Shown here: positions 53,445 to 62,141 of the stretch, piece by piece
Layout: every line of letters begins with the position of its first letter
How positions within the stretch are numbered: position 1 is the first letter of the stretch
Assembly (NCBI GenBank): GCA_963819385.1
Contig: CAWFVV010000002.1
Span: forward strand, 744,001 to 808,000
DNA length: 64,000 nucleotides
Reading direction: 5' to 3'
DNA from: JAVDCA01 sp963819385
GTDB taxonomy: Bacteria > Pseudomonadota > Alphaproteobacteria > Rhizobiales > Xanthobacteraceae
Notes under the pieces: model-generated
Told to the model about the DNA's origin: nothing
Database searches by the model: none
The model's input: the letters and a program-made list of their open reading frames with translations, nothing else
Position numbers and translations under genes: made by a program

Positions 53445-54962
53445 ATGACGACCGCCCGCACCATCCGGCTCGCGCCCAACGACAATGTGGTGGTGGCGGT
53501 GGACCCGATCGCGCCCGGCACGGCGGTCGCCGGCGCGACCGCCCGCGAACGCGTGCCGCGCGGCCACAAGATGGCGGTCGCCGCGATCGCCGTGAACGAG
53601 GCTGTGTGCAAATATGGCCAGATCATCGGCTTTGCGTCGCGGCCGATCGCACCGGGAGACTGGGTGCACGAGCACAACGTGGCGCTGCGCGATTTCGCCC
53701 GCGACTATCGCTTTTCCGAAGGCGCGCGCAATGACGAGGTCCTGCCGCCCGAGCTGCGCGCGACCTTCGAGGGCTATGTCCGTGCCAACGGCCGGACCGG
53801 CACGCGCAACTATATCGGCGTGCTCACCTCGGTGAACTGCTCGGCCTCGGCGGCGAAATTCATCGCCGAGGCGGTCAACCGCTCCGACATTCTTGCCGAC
53901 TACCCCGAGATCGACGGCGTCGTCGCGTTCGTGCACGGAACGGGTTGCGGCATGGCGGCGCGCGGCGAAGGCTGGGACGTCCTGCAGCGCACCCAATGGG
54001 GCTACGCGACCCATCCCAACCTCGGCGCCGCCCTCATGGTCGGGCTCGGCTGCGAGACCTTTCAGATCGATCGCCTGAAGGACGAATACGAGATGGTCGA
54101 GGGCGACCATTTCCAGACCATGACGATCCAGGCGACCGGCGGCACCCGCAAGACCGTCGCGGAAGGTGTCGAGCGTATTAAAGCGATGCTGCCGATCGCG
54201 GCGCGCGCCCGGCGCGAGACGCGGCCGGCGTCGGAGATCACGCTCGCGCTGCAATGCGGCGGCTCGGACGGCTACTCGGGCATCACGGCCAATCCGGCGC
54301 TCGGCGCCGCCGTCGATCTCCTGGTCAAGCACGGCGGCACCGGCGTGCTCGCCGAGACGCCGGAGATCTACGGCGCCGAGCACCTGCTCACCCGGCGCGC
54401 CGTCAACCGCGCGGTGGGCGAGAAGCTGGTCGAGCGCATTCGCTGGTGGGAGGATTACACGGCGCGCAACCGCGGCGAGATGAACAACAACCCCTCCCCC
54501 GGCAACAAGGCGGGCGGCCTCACGACCATTCTCGAGAAATCCCTCGGCGCCGCCGCCAAGGGCGGCTCGACCACGCTGCGCGCCGTCTACGAATACGCCG
54601 AGCCCGTGAAGGAGAAGGGCTTCGTGTTCATGGACACGCCCGGGTATGACCCGGTCGGCGCGACCGGCCAGGTCGCGGGCGGCTGCAACGTGATGTGCTT
54701 CACGACCGGCCGCGGCTCCGCCTTCGGCTGCAAGCCCACGCCGTCGATCAAGCTCGCGACGAACTCCCAGGTCTATCGCAGCATGGGCGACGACATGGAC
54801 GTGAACTGCGGCGACATCCTCGACGGCATGAGCGTGGCGCAAAAGGGCGAGGAAATCTTCCACAAGGTGCTGGCGGTCGCGTCGGGCGAGCACACGAGGT
54901 CCGAAGATCTCGGCTACGGCGATCTCGAATTCGTCCCCTGGCAGATCGGCGCCGTGATGTAA
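53445..54962 (+). CDS. UxaA/altronate dehydratase-family protein (SAF + UxaA)
   Basis: A 505-residue dehydratase. Residues 1-95 are a SAF domain (NDNVVVAVDPIAPGTAVAG, GHKMAVAAIAVNEAVCKYGQ, VHEHNVAL), residues ~105-505 the UxaA catalytic part: NGRTGTRNYIGVLTSVNCSA, FVHGTGCGM, ETFQIDRLK, ALQCGGSDGYSGITANPALG, PGNKAGGLTTILEKSLGA and GRGSAFGCKPTPSIKLATNS. The family dehydrates aldonates/galactarate to 2-keto-3-deoxy acids. It is divergent from the ABC importer and upstream of a lactate-permease-type transporter, suggesting a sugar-acid catabolic module. Confidence 0.92.
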   Translation: MTTARTIRLAPNDNVVVAVDPIAPGTAVAGATARERVPRGHKMAVAAIAVNEAVCKYGQIIGFASRPIAPGDWVHEHNVALRDFARDYRFSEGARNDEVLPPELRATFEGYVRANGRTGTRNYIGVLTSVNCSASAAKFIAEAVNRSDILADYPEIDGVVAFVHGTGCGMAARGEGWDVLQRTQWGYATHPNLGAALMVGLGCETFQIDRLKDEYEMVEGDHFQTMTIQATGGTRKTVAEGVERIKAMLPIAARARRETRPASEITLALQCGGSDGYSGITANPALGAAVDLLVKHGGTGVLAETPEIYGAEHLLTRRAVNRAVGEKLVERIRWWEDYTARNRGEMNNNPSPGNKAGGLTTILEKSLGAAAKGGSTTLRAVYEYAEPVKEKGFVFMDTPGYDPVGATGQVAGGCNVMCFTTGRGSAFGCKPTPSIKLATNSQVYRSMGDDMDVNCGDILDGMSVAQKGEEIFHKVLAVASGEHTRSEDLGYGDLEFVPWQIGAVM

Positions 54963-55175
54963 TCAGCGGCGAAACATTTTAGCGGCCGTGATTGCTGCAG
55001 CGCACGAAAGGTTCGGTCGCAACTTTTTCCCACCGCGCATATCCACCGCGCTTGGCTTTCCAATGGAATTTGCGCCTGACCGCGCGTATGCTTAACGCGT
55101 GATACGCGCCAGGGGGCTGTGCGTATGACAATGTGGCAGGCGCCGCAATAAGGCGCCGCATTCGGGGGATCGTCC

Positions 55176-56786
55176 ATGTTTACCCAAATACTCGACCCGC
55201 TTGGAAACTTGTTCCTGACTTGGCTGGTGGCGCTGATTCCGGTCGTGCTGCTGCTCGTGCTGCTGGCCGGGCTACGCATGTCCGCCTGGCTCGCGGTGCT
55301 GATCGGCTCGGTCGTCACCTTCCTGCTCGGCCTGTGGGTGTGGAAGATGCCGTTGAGCGACGGCGTGAGCGCCTACCTCTACGGCTCGGCGACCGGCGTG
55401 TGGAACGTCGACTGGATCACCTTCTGGGGCGTGATGCTGTTCAACACGCTGGTTGCGACCGGCGCGTTTGAAAAGCTCCGCCGCTGGCTGGTGCAGCAGG
55501 GCACCCGCGACGTGCGGGTCCAGACCATCCTGTTTGCCTGGGCGTTCGGCGCGTTGCTGGAAGGCCTTGTCGGCTTCGGTTATCCGTGGGCCTTCGTCGC
55601 CCCGATCCTGATCACGCTCGGCATTCCGGCGCTCGACGCCATCCGCGTCGCCGCGATCGCCAATAACGCACCGGTCTCCTACGGCGCGCTCGGCGCTCCG
55701 ATCATCGCGCTCGCCGCGGTGACCGGCATGCCCCTGCTCGCCTTGTCGGGCTCGGTCGGCAAGATCGTCGCGATCCTCGCGCTGTTGCCGCCGTGGATCC
55801 TGCTTTACCTCGTCAGCGGCAAGAAGGGCATGATGGGCGCCTGGCCGCTCGCAGTCGTCGGCTCGCTCGGTTACGTCGCCGGTCAGTTGCCGACCGCGAT
55901 CTATCTTGGCCCGTATCTGCCCGACGTGATCGGCGCCATCATCTGCTTCGCCTGTCTCCTGCTCCTGCTCAAGGTGTGGCGGCCGGCGCAAACGCTCGGC
56001 TACGGCGGCGTGCCGGTGACGGCGGCGGAGGAAGCGCAGGCCGAAGGCCACGGCATGACGGCCGGCGAAGTGTTCCAGGGCTGGCTGCCGATCATCGTTC
56101 TCGTCGTCGTTGTCGTGTTGTGGACGGGACCGTGGTCGCCGCTGCCCGGCGTCAACTGGCTGCATCTCGCCGTTGCCGCCAAGTCTTCGCTGACCGAGAA
56201 TGCGACCATTACGGCCGCGTTCGACTTCAAGCCGTTCGTGGGTGGCTCGGCGATCCTGGTATCGTGGATCATCGTGGCGCTGCTGCTGCGTGTCAGCGTG
56301 GCACAGGTCGGCGAGATCTTCCGCAAGACCTGGTCGCAGATGTGGGGCGCCTGCCTCGTCGGCGTCTTCATCTTCGGCCTCGCCTATGTGTTCAACTACG
56401 CCGGCATGGCGGGCTCGCTCGCCAGTGCGTTCTCCAAGATCGGCCCGGCCTTCATCGTGGTCGCGCCGCTGCTTGGCTTCATCGGCGTGGCGCTGTCCGG
56501 CTCGAACACCTCGACCAACGCCATGTTCGGCAAGTTCCAGGCGCTGGTCGGGCAACTGCTCGGCTTCCCGCTGATGCTGCTGCCGACCCTGAACTCGGTC
56601 GGCGCGGAGATCGGCAAGCCGATTGCGCCGCAGACCGCGAGCGTCGGTGTGTCGACCAGCGAGTTCGTGCGCAACGAGGGCGAGGTGATCCGGCACAATT
56701 TCGGCTGGACCCTGGTGCTGCTGGCCTACCTCGTGCTCATCGGGGTGGCCTGCTACCTGTTCTTCCCGAACATCGCCAAGCTGTGA
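55176..56786 (+). CDS. L-lactate permease-family transporter
   Basis: A 536-residue polytopic protein with about twelve or more hydrophobic spans (WLVALIPVVLLLVLLAGLR, AWLAVLIGSVVTFLLGLWV, VIGAIICFACLLLLLKVW, IIVLVVVVVLWTG and others). Conserved LctP/LldP blocks are GALLEGLVGFGYPWAFVAPI, NNAPVSYGALGAPIIALA, SGSNTSTNAMFGKFQ and NSVGAEIGKPIAPQTASVGV. It imports lactate or glycolate by proton symport. A 213-bp spacer follows the dehydratase gene, so it may have its own promoter. A hairpin at 56830 ends the unit. Confidence 0.93.
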   Translation: MFTQILDPLGNLFLTWLVALIPVVLLLVLLAGLRMSAWLAVLIGSVVTFLLGLWVWKMPLSDGVSAYLYGSATGVWNVDWITFWGVMLFNTLVATGAFEKLRRWLVQQGTRDVRVQTILFAWAFGALLEGLVGFGYPWAFVAPILITLGIPALDAIRVAAIANNAPVSYGALGAPIIALAAVTGMPLLALSGSVGKIVAILALLPPWILLYLVSGKKGMMGAWPLAVVGSLGYVAGQLPTAIYLGPYLPDVIGAIICFACLLLLLKVWRPAQTLGYGGVPVTAAEEAQAEGHGMTAGEVFQGWLPIIVLVVVVVLWTGPWSPLPGVNWLHLAVAAKSSLTENATITAAFDFKPFVGGSAILVSWIIVALLLRVSVAQVGEIFRKTWSQMWGACLVGVFIFGLAYVFNYAGMAGSLASAFSKIGPAFIVVAPLLGFIGVALSGSNTSTNAMFGKFQALVGQLLGFPLMLLPTLNSVGAEIGKPIAPQTASVGVSTSEFVRNEGEVIRHNFGWTLVLLAYLVLIGVACYLFFPNIAKL

Positions 56787-56829
56787 GCCTGGGCGGCCGG
56801 GCGTGACGCTCGGCCGTGCCCAAAAACAC

Positions 56830-56867
56830 AACGTCCCGCCGCGGCCGACCCGCCGGCGGGACGTTTT
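56830..56867 (+). terminator. Rho-independent terminator, possibly bidirectional
   Basis: A 12-bp stem (aacgtcccgccg / cggcgggacgtt) is followed by a T-rich stretch (ttgttt) on the plus strand and by tgtgttttt on the minus strand. It is 43 bp after the lactate-permease stop. Confidence 0.8.
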
Positions 56868-56884
56868 GTTTCAGACGACCGATG

Positions 56885-56977
56885 TCAGCGCAGAATCAGG
56901 CCCGCGAGGAACGCGGCGCCAGACAGGCCGACCAGTGCGCCGAACGGAAGCGTGAAGGGAAGCGAATAGGTCCACAT
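56885..56977 (-). CDS. Possible 30-residue single-span membrane protein
   Basis: An ATG at 56977 opens a 30-residue reading with a hydrophobic core (LPFGALVGLSGAAFLAGLIL) ending in Arg. It stops 18 bp before a strong hairpin that could terminate it on this strand. No clear ribosome-binding site is seen, and 56978-57117 upstream shows only a hairpin (aacccggcgg / ccgccgggtt, 57068-57091). Similar tiny membrane proteins exist in Rhizobiales, but the call rests only on position and hydrophobicity. Confidence 0.3.
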   Translation of the reverse strand: MWTYSLPFTLPFGALVGLSGAAFLAGLILR

Positions 56978-57117
56978 AAAGCCGTAACGCGTAGATCCGC
57001 GAAGCGTTCCGCGCCGTCCCTCGACAAATTCTTTTCGTCGATTGCGTCGGTGCTGCCTTACGGCAGACGAAACCCGGCGGTTGCCCGCCGGGTTCGGTTT
57101 CACCTGTCAGACAACGC

Positions 57118-57489
57118 TCAGCACGTGCCTTGCAGTTGCTGATCGTAGCCGAGGTTGTTGTTATCGCAGCTCGACCCGCCATAGCGGTAGCCATAGGCCG
57201 GCCCCTGATAGGCATAGCCCGGGCCGGCGTAGGCGTAGCCCGGCTGGGACATGTAGCCTTGATCGGACGCGTAGCCTTGATCGGACGTATAGCCCGGCGC
57301 GGAGTCATACGGACCGTTGTAATACGAGCCGCTGGTGGCCCCTGCGACCGCGGCGCCGACCGCGAGACCGCCAACCACGCCCGCCCCGACGCCGCAACCA
57401 CGGCAGCGCGCGTCGGCGCTGGTCGGAGCCGCAACGGAGACGAGCGCCAGCGCGCTCGTGGTCGCCAAAACTGTCAGAAACTTGTGCAT
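57118..57489 (-). CDS. Exported Gly/Tyr-rich protein
   Basis: A 123-residue protein with a signal peptide (MHKFLTVLATTSALALVSVA, cleaved near ADA). The mature part opens with CRGCGVGAGVVGGLAVGAAV, a glycine-zipper-like stretch that could enter a membrane, then a repetitive Tyr/Gly/Pro/Gln tail built on a GY-x4-5 period (TSDQGYASDQGY, GPGYAYQGPAYGY). A C-terminal Cys pair may form a disulfide. The ATG at 57489 has AGGAG upstream. Function unknown; possibly envelope-associated. Confidence 0.75.
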   Translation of the reverse strand: MHKFLTVLATTSALALVSVAAPTSADARCRGCGVGAGVVGGLAVGAAVAGATSGSYYNGPYDSAPGYTSDQGYASDQGYMSQPGYAYAGPGYAYQGPAYGYRYGGSSCDNNNLGYDQQLQGTC

Positions 57490-57652
57490 ACGTATCTCCT
57501 GTTCACTCTCATGCCGGGACAACAGGTGGCGCGGGCCTTCGTTCCTGTGCGCGCAGCTACCGCCGCGTGATCGTGCGGCATGCCGCACAACAAGTTGTGA
57601 TGGCCGAGCTCAAGAAATCTCGTTCATCCGACGATCTCGGCCGGGCGCCAGC

Positions 57653-59020
57653 TCATGCCACCTTGCGCGGCAGATAGCCGAAATCGGTGAGGATGCGGTC
57701 GCCGGAGCGGCGCAACGCTTCCAACTTCACGCTGAGCGCCGGATAGAGCAGCTTCCCGCCGCGCTTCATCACCTTGCCGGCGATCAGCACGGTGTCGACG
57801 CCGGCGAGCCCGCCCTGCATCACGATCGAGCCGATCGGATCGCGCACCGGGAACATCGTTATGTCGCGGGCCGACAGAAGGATGATGTCCGCCGCCTTGC
57901 CGACCGTGAGCGAGCCGGTACGGCGGTCGAGCCGGGCGATCTGCGCCCCGAGCGTGGTCGTCCATTCGAGCGCGTGACGGCAGGTGACCGGCATCTCGAC
58001 GGGCCGGCTGCCAGTCTTCTCCAACGTCTCGGTGATCGCCCGGTTGCGCTCGTGCTGCAGCGTCACGCGCATCGCCGTGAACATGTCGCCGCGCGAGGCC
58101 GCCTCGACATCGGTGCCGATCGACATGGGCGCGCCGAGCGAGCGCAGGATGCCGGTGAGCGGATGGCCGTAACCCATCTGCAGCTCGATCTCGGCCGTGG
58201 TCGTGAACGTGCCGCCACGCTCGACGATCCGCCCGATGGTGGCGGGCGCGATGTCGTTGCCGTGCACCACGTTGAGGTTGCCCTTGATCAGCCCGTCGGC
58301 CGCGAGCCGCTCGAAGCCATCCGCGGTCATCAACGCGCCGCCGCCCACGTGCATGCTGCAGATGAGGTCGAGCTCGTTCGCGAGCGCGACGTCCGCCCGC
58401 GTCACGTCCCACACCGAGTAGTACGGCCCGAGGATCGCGAGCCCGAAGGTCAGAAGCCCGTCGTCGCTCGCGAAGCGTCCCTTGCGCAGCCGCTCCACCT
58501 CCGAGCGCGGCATCGGGATCTCGCTGAAATGCTTCTGCCCCGGCTTCGGATTGGGCTTGGGCGAGCCGTGCAGGAAGACGGCGCGGATGCCGGAGTCCGC
58601 GAGCCCGTCGATCGCCGCGTCGGTGTGCGCGGGCGTCGGGTTGTTGTGGCACCAGTCGACCAGCGTGGTCGCGCCGTTGTTGATCTGGTTGAGCGCGCCC
58701 ATCAGGTTGGCGATGTAGATGTCCTCGGGCCGATAGAGCGTCGCGAGCCCGCGATGCATCGCCTGCATGTATTTCGCGACCGTCCAGTCGCCCGCGATGC
58801 CGCGCAGCGCCGACTGCCAGGTGTGCAGGTGGCCGTTGATCAGGCCCGGCATCACGATCATGCCGGCGGCATCGATCACGTCCGCCCCGGCCGGCGCATC
58901 GAGCGTCGGTGCGATCGCCGCGATGCGGCCGTTCTCGATGAGCACGTCGCCCTGCGGCAGCTCGCCGAGCCGCGCGTCCATGGTGACGACGCATCCGCCC
59001 TTGATCAGCATGCGCGACAT
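57653..59020 (-). CDS. Metal-dependent amidohydrolase (cytosine deaminase / TRZ-ATZ type)
   Basis: A 455-residue amidohydrolase. Metal ligands: HxH in LINGHLHTWQ (residues ~63-65), the His of CSMHVGGG, the His of NVVHGND, and the Asp of SIGTDVEA. The N-terminal VIDAAGMIVMPG and C-terminal GSLTVGKAADIILL are the composite beta-sandwich typical of this group. It deaminates or dechlorinates N-heterocycles. A SnoaL-like gene lies 33 bp upstream in the same direction; a divergent pair (deacetylase, amidase) suggests catabolism of a ring nitrogen compound. Confidence 0.92.
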   Translation of the reverse strand: MSRMLIKGGCVVTMDARLGELPQGDVLIENGRIAAIAPTLDAPAGADVIDAAGMIVMPGLINGHLHTWQSALRGIAGDWTVAKYMQAMHRGLATLYRPEDIYIANLMGALNQINNGATTLVDWCHNNPTPAHTDAAIDGLADSGIRAVFLHGSPKPNPKPGQKHFSEIPMPRSEVERLRKGRFASDDGLLTFGLAILGPYYSVWDVTRADVALANELDLICSMHVGGGALMTADGFERLAADGLIKGNLNVVHGNDIAPATIGRIVERGGTFTTTAEIELQMGYGHPLTGILRSLGAPMSIGTDVEAASRGDMFTAMRVTLQHERNRAITETLEKTGSRPVEMPVTCRHALEWTTTLGAQIARLDRRTGSLTVGKAADIILLSARDITMFPVRDPIGSIVMQGGLAGVDTVLIAGKVMKRGGKLLYPALSVKLEALRRSGDRILTDFGYLPRKVA

Positions 59021-59053
59021 GCAGCCTTGCCTTTCCGTGCCGTGATTGTCCGC

Positions 59054-59542
59054 TCAGACCGAACGGTCGGTGAGGCGCCGCAGATGGGCGCGAAACTCCG
59101 GCGCCTCGTTCTGCCGCGCCGCGGCCTTCTCGACCACGCGCTTGATTCGCTCGGCCGCAAAGCCCTGCTGGGCGAGCGCGACGCCGCGATCGAACACCTC
59201 GCGATAGCGGGCGATCCGCCCGTCGCGCAGCGTGAAGTGGGCGATCCCCTCGAACGCCACCGGCTTGCCCTCGGCGCCCGGCATCTTGGAGCGGTAGCTG
59301 AACCGGTAATGCGCGTAGCCGGCCCGCGCATCGGCCACGGGATCGAAGAATTCCCAGTGGAAATCCTCGGCCGTCTCGTGGAAGTGCGCGACCATGGCGG
59401 CGATCGCCGCCGATCCCGCGAAGGCGCCGAAGAAGCCATCCTCGTAGACGCCGTCCTCGGTGAACAGCGCCGCGAGACCGGCGCCATCGTTCGCTTCGAC
59501 CGCCGCCGCGAATCGCGCGAGCATGTTTGGAAAATCGGTCAC
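59054..59542 (-). CDS. SnoaL/NTF2-like protein
   Basis: A 162-residue SnoaL-fold protein: MLARFAAAVEANDGAGLAAL, FTEDGVYEDGFFG, AMVAHFHETAEDFHWEFFDP, GYAHYRFSYRSKMP and ALFEG-type strand VAFEGIAHFTLRDGRIARYR. Such folds serve as isomerases, hydrolases or binding proteins. The GTG at 59542 (VTDFPN) is chosen for the AGGAG placed 6 nt upstream; a longer reading runs into the divergent promoter region. Probably co-transcribed with the amidohydrolase. Confidence 0.8.
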   Translation of the reverse strand: MTDFPNMLARFAAAVEANDGAGLAALFTEDGVYEDGFFGAFAGSAAIAAMVAHFHETAEDFHWEFFDPVADARAGYAHYRFSYRSKMPGAEGKPVAFEGIAHFTLRDGRIARYREVFDRGVALAQQGFAAERIKRVVEKAAARQNEAPEFRAHLRRLTDRSV

Positions 59543-59645
59543 CGGAAGCTCCTGTGTGGACAAGCTAGCTTCTTTGTCCTCCAATCGCCATCCTGCGCCC
59601 GACGCACGAATGACCCCGCCGAGAGACCGAGCCCAGAGACCTGCC

Positions 59646-60521
59646 ATGCATCCGCGCGAACGCCTCGCCTACTCCGCGATCGATACTCGCCCCGTCCCCA
59701 AGCTGCCCGACGGCCTGCGCATGATCGTGTGGCCGCTGCTCGCGCTCGAGGAGTGGGACATGGCCCGCCCGATGGCGCGCATGGTGATCTCGCCGCCGCA
59801 GGGCCAGCCCATGCTGCCCGACCATCCGAACTGGAGCTGGCACGAGTACGGCATGCGCGTCGGCTTCTGGCGGCTCAAGCGCATGTTCGAGGGACTGAAG
59901 ATCTCGCCGACCGTCACGCTCAATGCGCGCGTGTGCGAGACCTATCCGCAGGTCGTGCAGGCGTGCGTCGACCAGGGGTGGGAGCTCAACGCGCACGGCT
60001 TCGACCAGGTGCCGATGCACAAGCTCGACGACCAGAAGGCCGTGATCGACAAGTCGGTCGCGATCATCGCGAAGTTCTGGGGCAAGGCGCCGCGCGGCTG
60101 GTTCGGCCCCGGCCTCACCCAGACCTTCGACACGCTCGATCATCTCTCGGCCGCCGGCATCGAATATATCGGCGACTGGGTGCTCGACGACGAGCCGGTG
60201 ACGCTGAAGACCACGCACAAGCCCGTCGTCGCCCTGCCGTATAATTTCGAGCTGCACGACATCGTCATGATGGCGCTGCAGCACCATCCTTCCGTCGAGA
60301 TGTATCGGCGCGTCATGGACCAGTTTGAGTGCCTTTACGCCGAGTCGGCGACGCGGCCGAAGTTCATGTCGATCGCCATGCACCCTTATCTCTCGGGCGT
60401 GCCGCACCGCATCGGCCACGTGCAGCGCGCGTTCGAGGAGATCCTCGCGCGCCCCGGTGTCGCCGCATGGGACGGAGCCAAGATTCTCGACTGGCACCTC
60501 GCACAGGAAAAGACGCAGTGA
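59646..60521 (+). CDS. Polysaccharide deacetylase-fold protein (allantoinase/PuuE-like)
   Basis: A 291-residue NodB-fold protein: RMIVWPLLALEEWDM, SWHEYGMRVGFWRLKRMFE, TVTLNARVCETYPQVVQACV, WELNAHGFDQVP, GWFGPGLTQTFDTLDHLSAA, YIGDWVLDDEPV, SIAMHPYLSGVPHRIGH. This layout (HEYG, AHGF, HPYLSG) matches PuuE/urate-catabolism-type deacetylases rather than sugar deacetylases, and it lacks the TFDDG signature of the latter. The stop overlaps the GTG of the amidase by 4 bp. The ATG at 59646 is divergent from the SnoaL-like gene. Confidence 0.85.
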   Translation: MHPRERLAYSAIDTRPVPKLPDGLRMIVWPLLALEEWDMARPMARMVISPPQGQPMLPDHPNWSWHEYGMRVGFWRLKRMFEGLKISPTVTLNARVCETYPQVVQACVDQGWELNAHGFDQVPMHKLDDQKAVIDKSVAIIAKFWGKAPRGWFGPGLTQTFDTLDHLSAAGIEYIGDWVLDDEPVTLKTTHKPVVALPYNFELHDIVMMALQHHPSVEMYRRVMDQFECLYAESATRPKFMSIAMHPYLSGVPHRIGHVQRAFEEILARPGVAAWDGAKILDWHLAQEKTQ

Positions 60522-61714
60522 CCGCGAACACCTCGGGCTCGTTCCTCGTCCCGCACGACCTCGACGCGCCGGTTACCGGCAGCGCGACGGGCCCGCTCGC
60601 CGGGCTCAGCGCCATCGTCAAGGACATGTACGATATTGCCGGCACGCGCACCGGCGGCGGCAATCCGGACTGGCTCGCGGCGCAGCAGCCGGCGCGCACG
60701 CACGCGAGCGCGGTCGCCAAGATCCTCGCCGCCGGCGCGACCATCACGGGCAAGGCCGTGTGCGACGAGTTCTTCTACAGCGTAGTCGGCGCCAACGCGC
60801 ACTACGGCACGCCGGTCAACCTGCGCGCGCCCGGACGCGTGCCGGGCGGCTCGTCGAGCGGATCGGCCGCCGCGCTCGCGGCCGATGCCTGCGACTTCGC
60901 GCTCGGCAGCGACACCGGCGGATCGGTGCGCATACCGGCATCGTTCTGCGGCACCTATGGCCTGCGGCCGACGCACGAGCGCGTCGACATTTCGGGCGCC
61001 ATGCCGATGGCGCCGTCGTTCGACGTCGCGGGCTTCTTCGCCAATGCGCCCGGCGTCATGCGCCGCGTCGGCGCGGTCCTGCTCGGCGGCGACAAGGTGG
61101 CGACGCCGATCAAGGGCCTGGTCGTGGCGGATGACGCGTTCGCGCAGGCCGATGCGCCGGTCGCGGCGCTCGGCCATGCATTCCTGGCGCGCGCCGCCGC
61201 CGCGCTGCCACGGCCGATCCGGCAGACCGCCGCGCCCGACGGGTTCGATCACTGGCGCGAGGCGTTCCGCGTCGTGCAGGCGCACGAGACCTGGGGCTCG
61301 TACGGCGACTTCGTGACGCGCGCCAAGCCCGCGATCGGCCCCGGCGTCAAGGAGCGCCTCGCGTTCGCCGCAACCGTGACGGCCGCGCAAGCCGAAGCGT
61401 CGCGCCAGATCCTTGCGCCGGCGCGCGCCCACATCCGCGCCCTCGTTCCACCCGGCACCGTCATGGTGCTGCCGACCGCGCCCTGCATCGCGCCGCGCCA
61501 CGATATCGCGGGCGACGAGGCCGAGTCGTTCCGCGCGCGGGTGATGCGTCTCACCTGCATGGCGGGCATCGCGGGCCTGCCGCAGATCAACGTTCCGATC
61601 GGCACCGTCTCGGGCTGTCCGGCGGGCCTGTCGTTCATCGCCTGGCCGGGCGGCGACGAGGCGCTGCTCGACCTGGCGTGCGCGCTGGCGAAATATTGCG
61701 GCCTTGCGTCGTAA
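60518..61714 (+). CDS. Amidase-signature family hydrolase
   Basis: A 398-residue amidase. The Ser-cisSer-Lys triad is visible: Lys in LSAIVKDMYDIAG (residue ~35), the Ser-rich RVPGGSSSGSAAALAAD, and the nucleophile Ser in SDTGGSVRIPASFCG. The C-terminal GLPQINVPIG and GCPAGLSFIAWPG complete the signature. The GTG start at 60518 overlaps the preceding stop (GTGA), so the two genes are translationally coupled. It hydrolyses an amide or ureido product, likely downstream of the ring-opening enzymes encoded alongside. Confidence 0.92.
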   Translation: MTANTSGSFLVPHDLDAPVTGSATGPLAGLSAIVKDMYDIAGTRTGGGNPDWLAAQQPARTHASAVAKILAAGATITGKAVCDEFFYSVVGANAHYGTPVNLRAPGRVPGGSSSGSAAALAADACDFALGSDTGGSVRIPASFCGTYGLRPTHERVDISGAMPMAPSFDVAGFFANAPGVMRRVGAVLLGGDKVATPIKGLVVADDAFAQADAPVAALGHAFLARAAAALPRPIRQTAAPDGFDHWREAFRVVQAHETWGSYGDFVTRAKPAIGPGVKERLAFAATVTAAQAEASRQILAPARAHIRALVPPGTVMVLPTAPCIAPRHDIAGDEAESFRARVMRLTCMAGIAGLPQINVPIGTVSGCPAGLSFIAWPGGDEALLDLACALAKYCGLAS

Positions 61715-61817
61715 CGCCCGCGCGGCCGGGCCGGAACATCGACTGTGGCCGCGGGTTTTCCCCGGAGGGGAGTTGGACACGAAGGGTTTCTCGGGGGCGC
61801 AACGCCGGGAGACGCTT

Positions 61818-62138
61818 ATGAATTGATCGACCGCTCTCACCATTGGCCTGCTGTTGCTCGGTACCGGCCTCGCGTCCGCCCAGACGCCGCCCGCGCAGCC
61901 CAACCCGGCTGCTCCGAACGCGGCACCCACGACAAAGTGCGCGCCGACTGACTCGACCACCGGCAGCGGCCAGGCGGGCACGGACCTGAGCAACAAACTT
62001 GCGCAATCGAACGGCGTGCTCTGCCCGCCGGCCGGCGTCGATCCGGACATGCGGGTTCCGCCGCCGCAGGGCGGCGCCCTCAGGGTGCTGCCTCCGCCCG
62101 GAACGCCGGGCGGAGACCAGAGCAAAGTGCCGAAGTAG
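61818..62138 (+). pseudogene. Small exported Pro-rich protein, interrupted by TGA at codon 3
   Basis: A GGGAGA ribosome-binding site stands 5 nt before an ATG at 61818, followed by AAT TGA, then an open frame that reads as a normal signal peptide (STALTIGLLLLGTGLASAQ) and an 85-residue Pro/Thr/Gly-rich mature part (TPPAQPNPAAPNAAP, KCAPTDSTTGSGQAG, LCPPAGVDPDMRVPPPQGG). The in-frame TGA would normally be CGA or similar. Either the gene is a recent nonsense mutant, the base is a sequencing error, or translation restarts at a later TTG/CTG codon within the signal peptide (TTG at 61854 is the first usable one but would truncate the signal). Confidence 0.6.
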
Positions 62139-62141
62139 CGG

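Noticed and set aside
61818..61830. TGA at codon 3 as selenocysteine
   Set aside because: No SECIS-like stem, a signal peptide context and no Cys-to-Sec family pattern.
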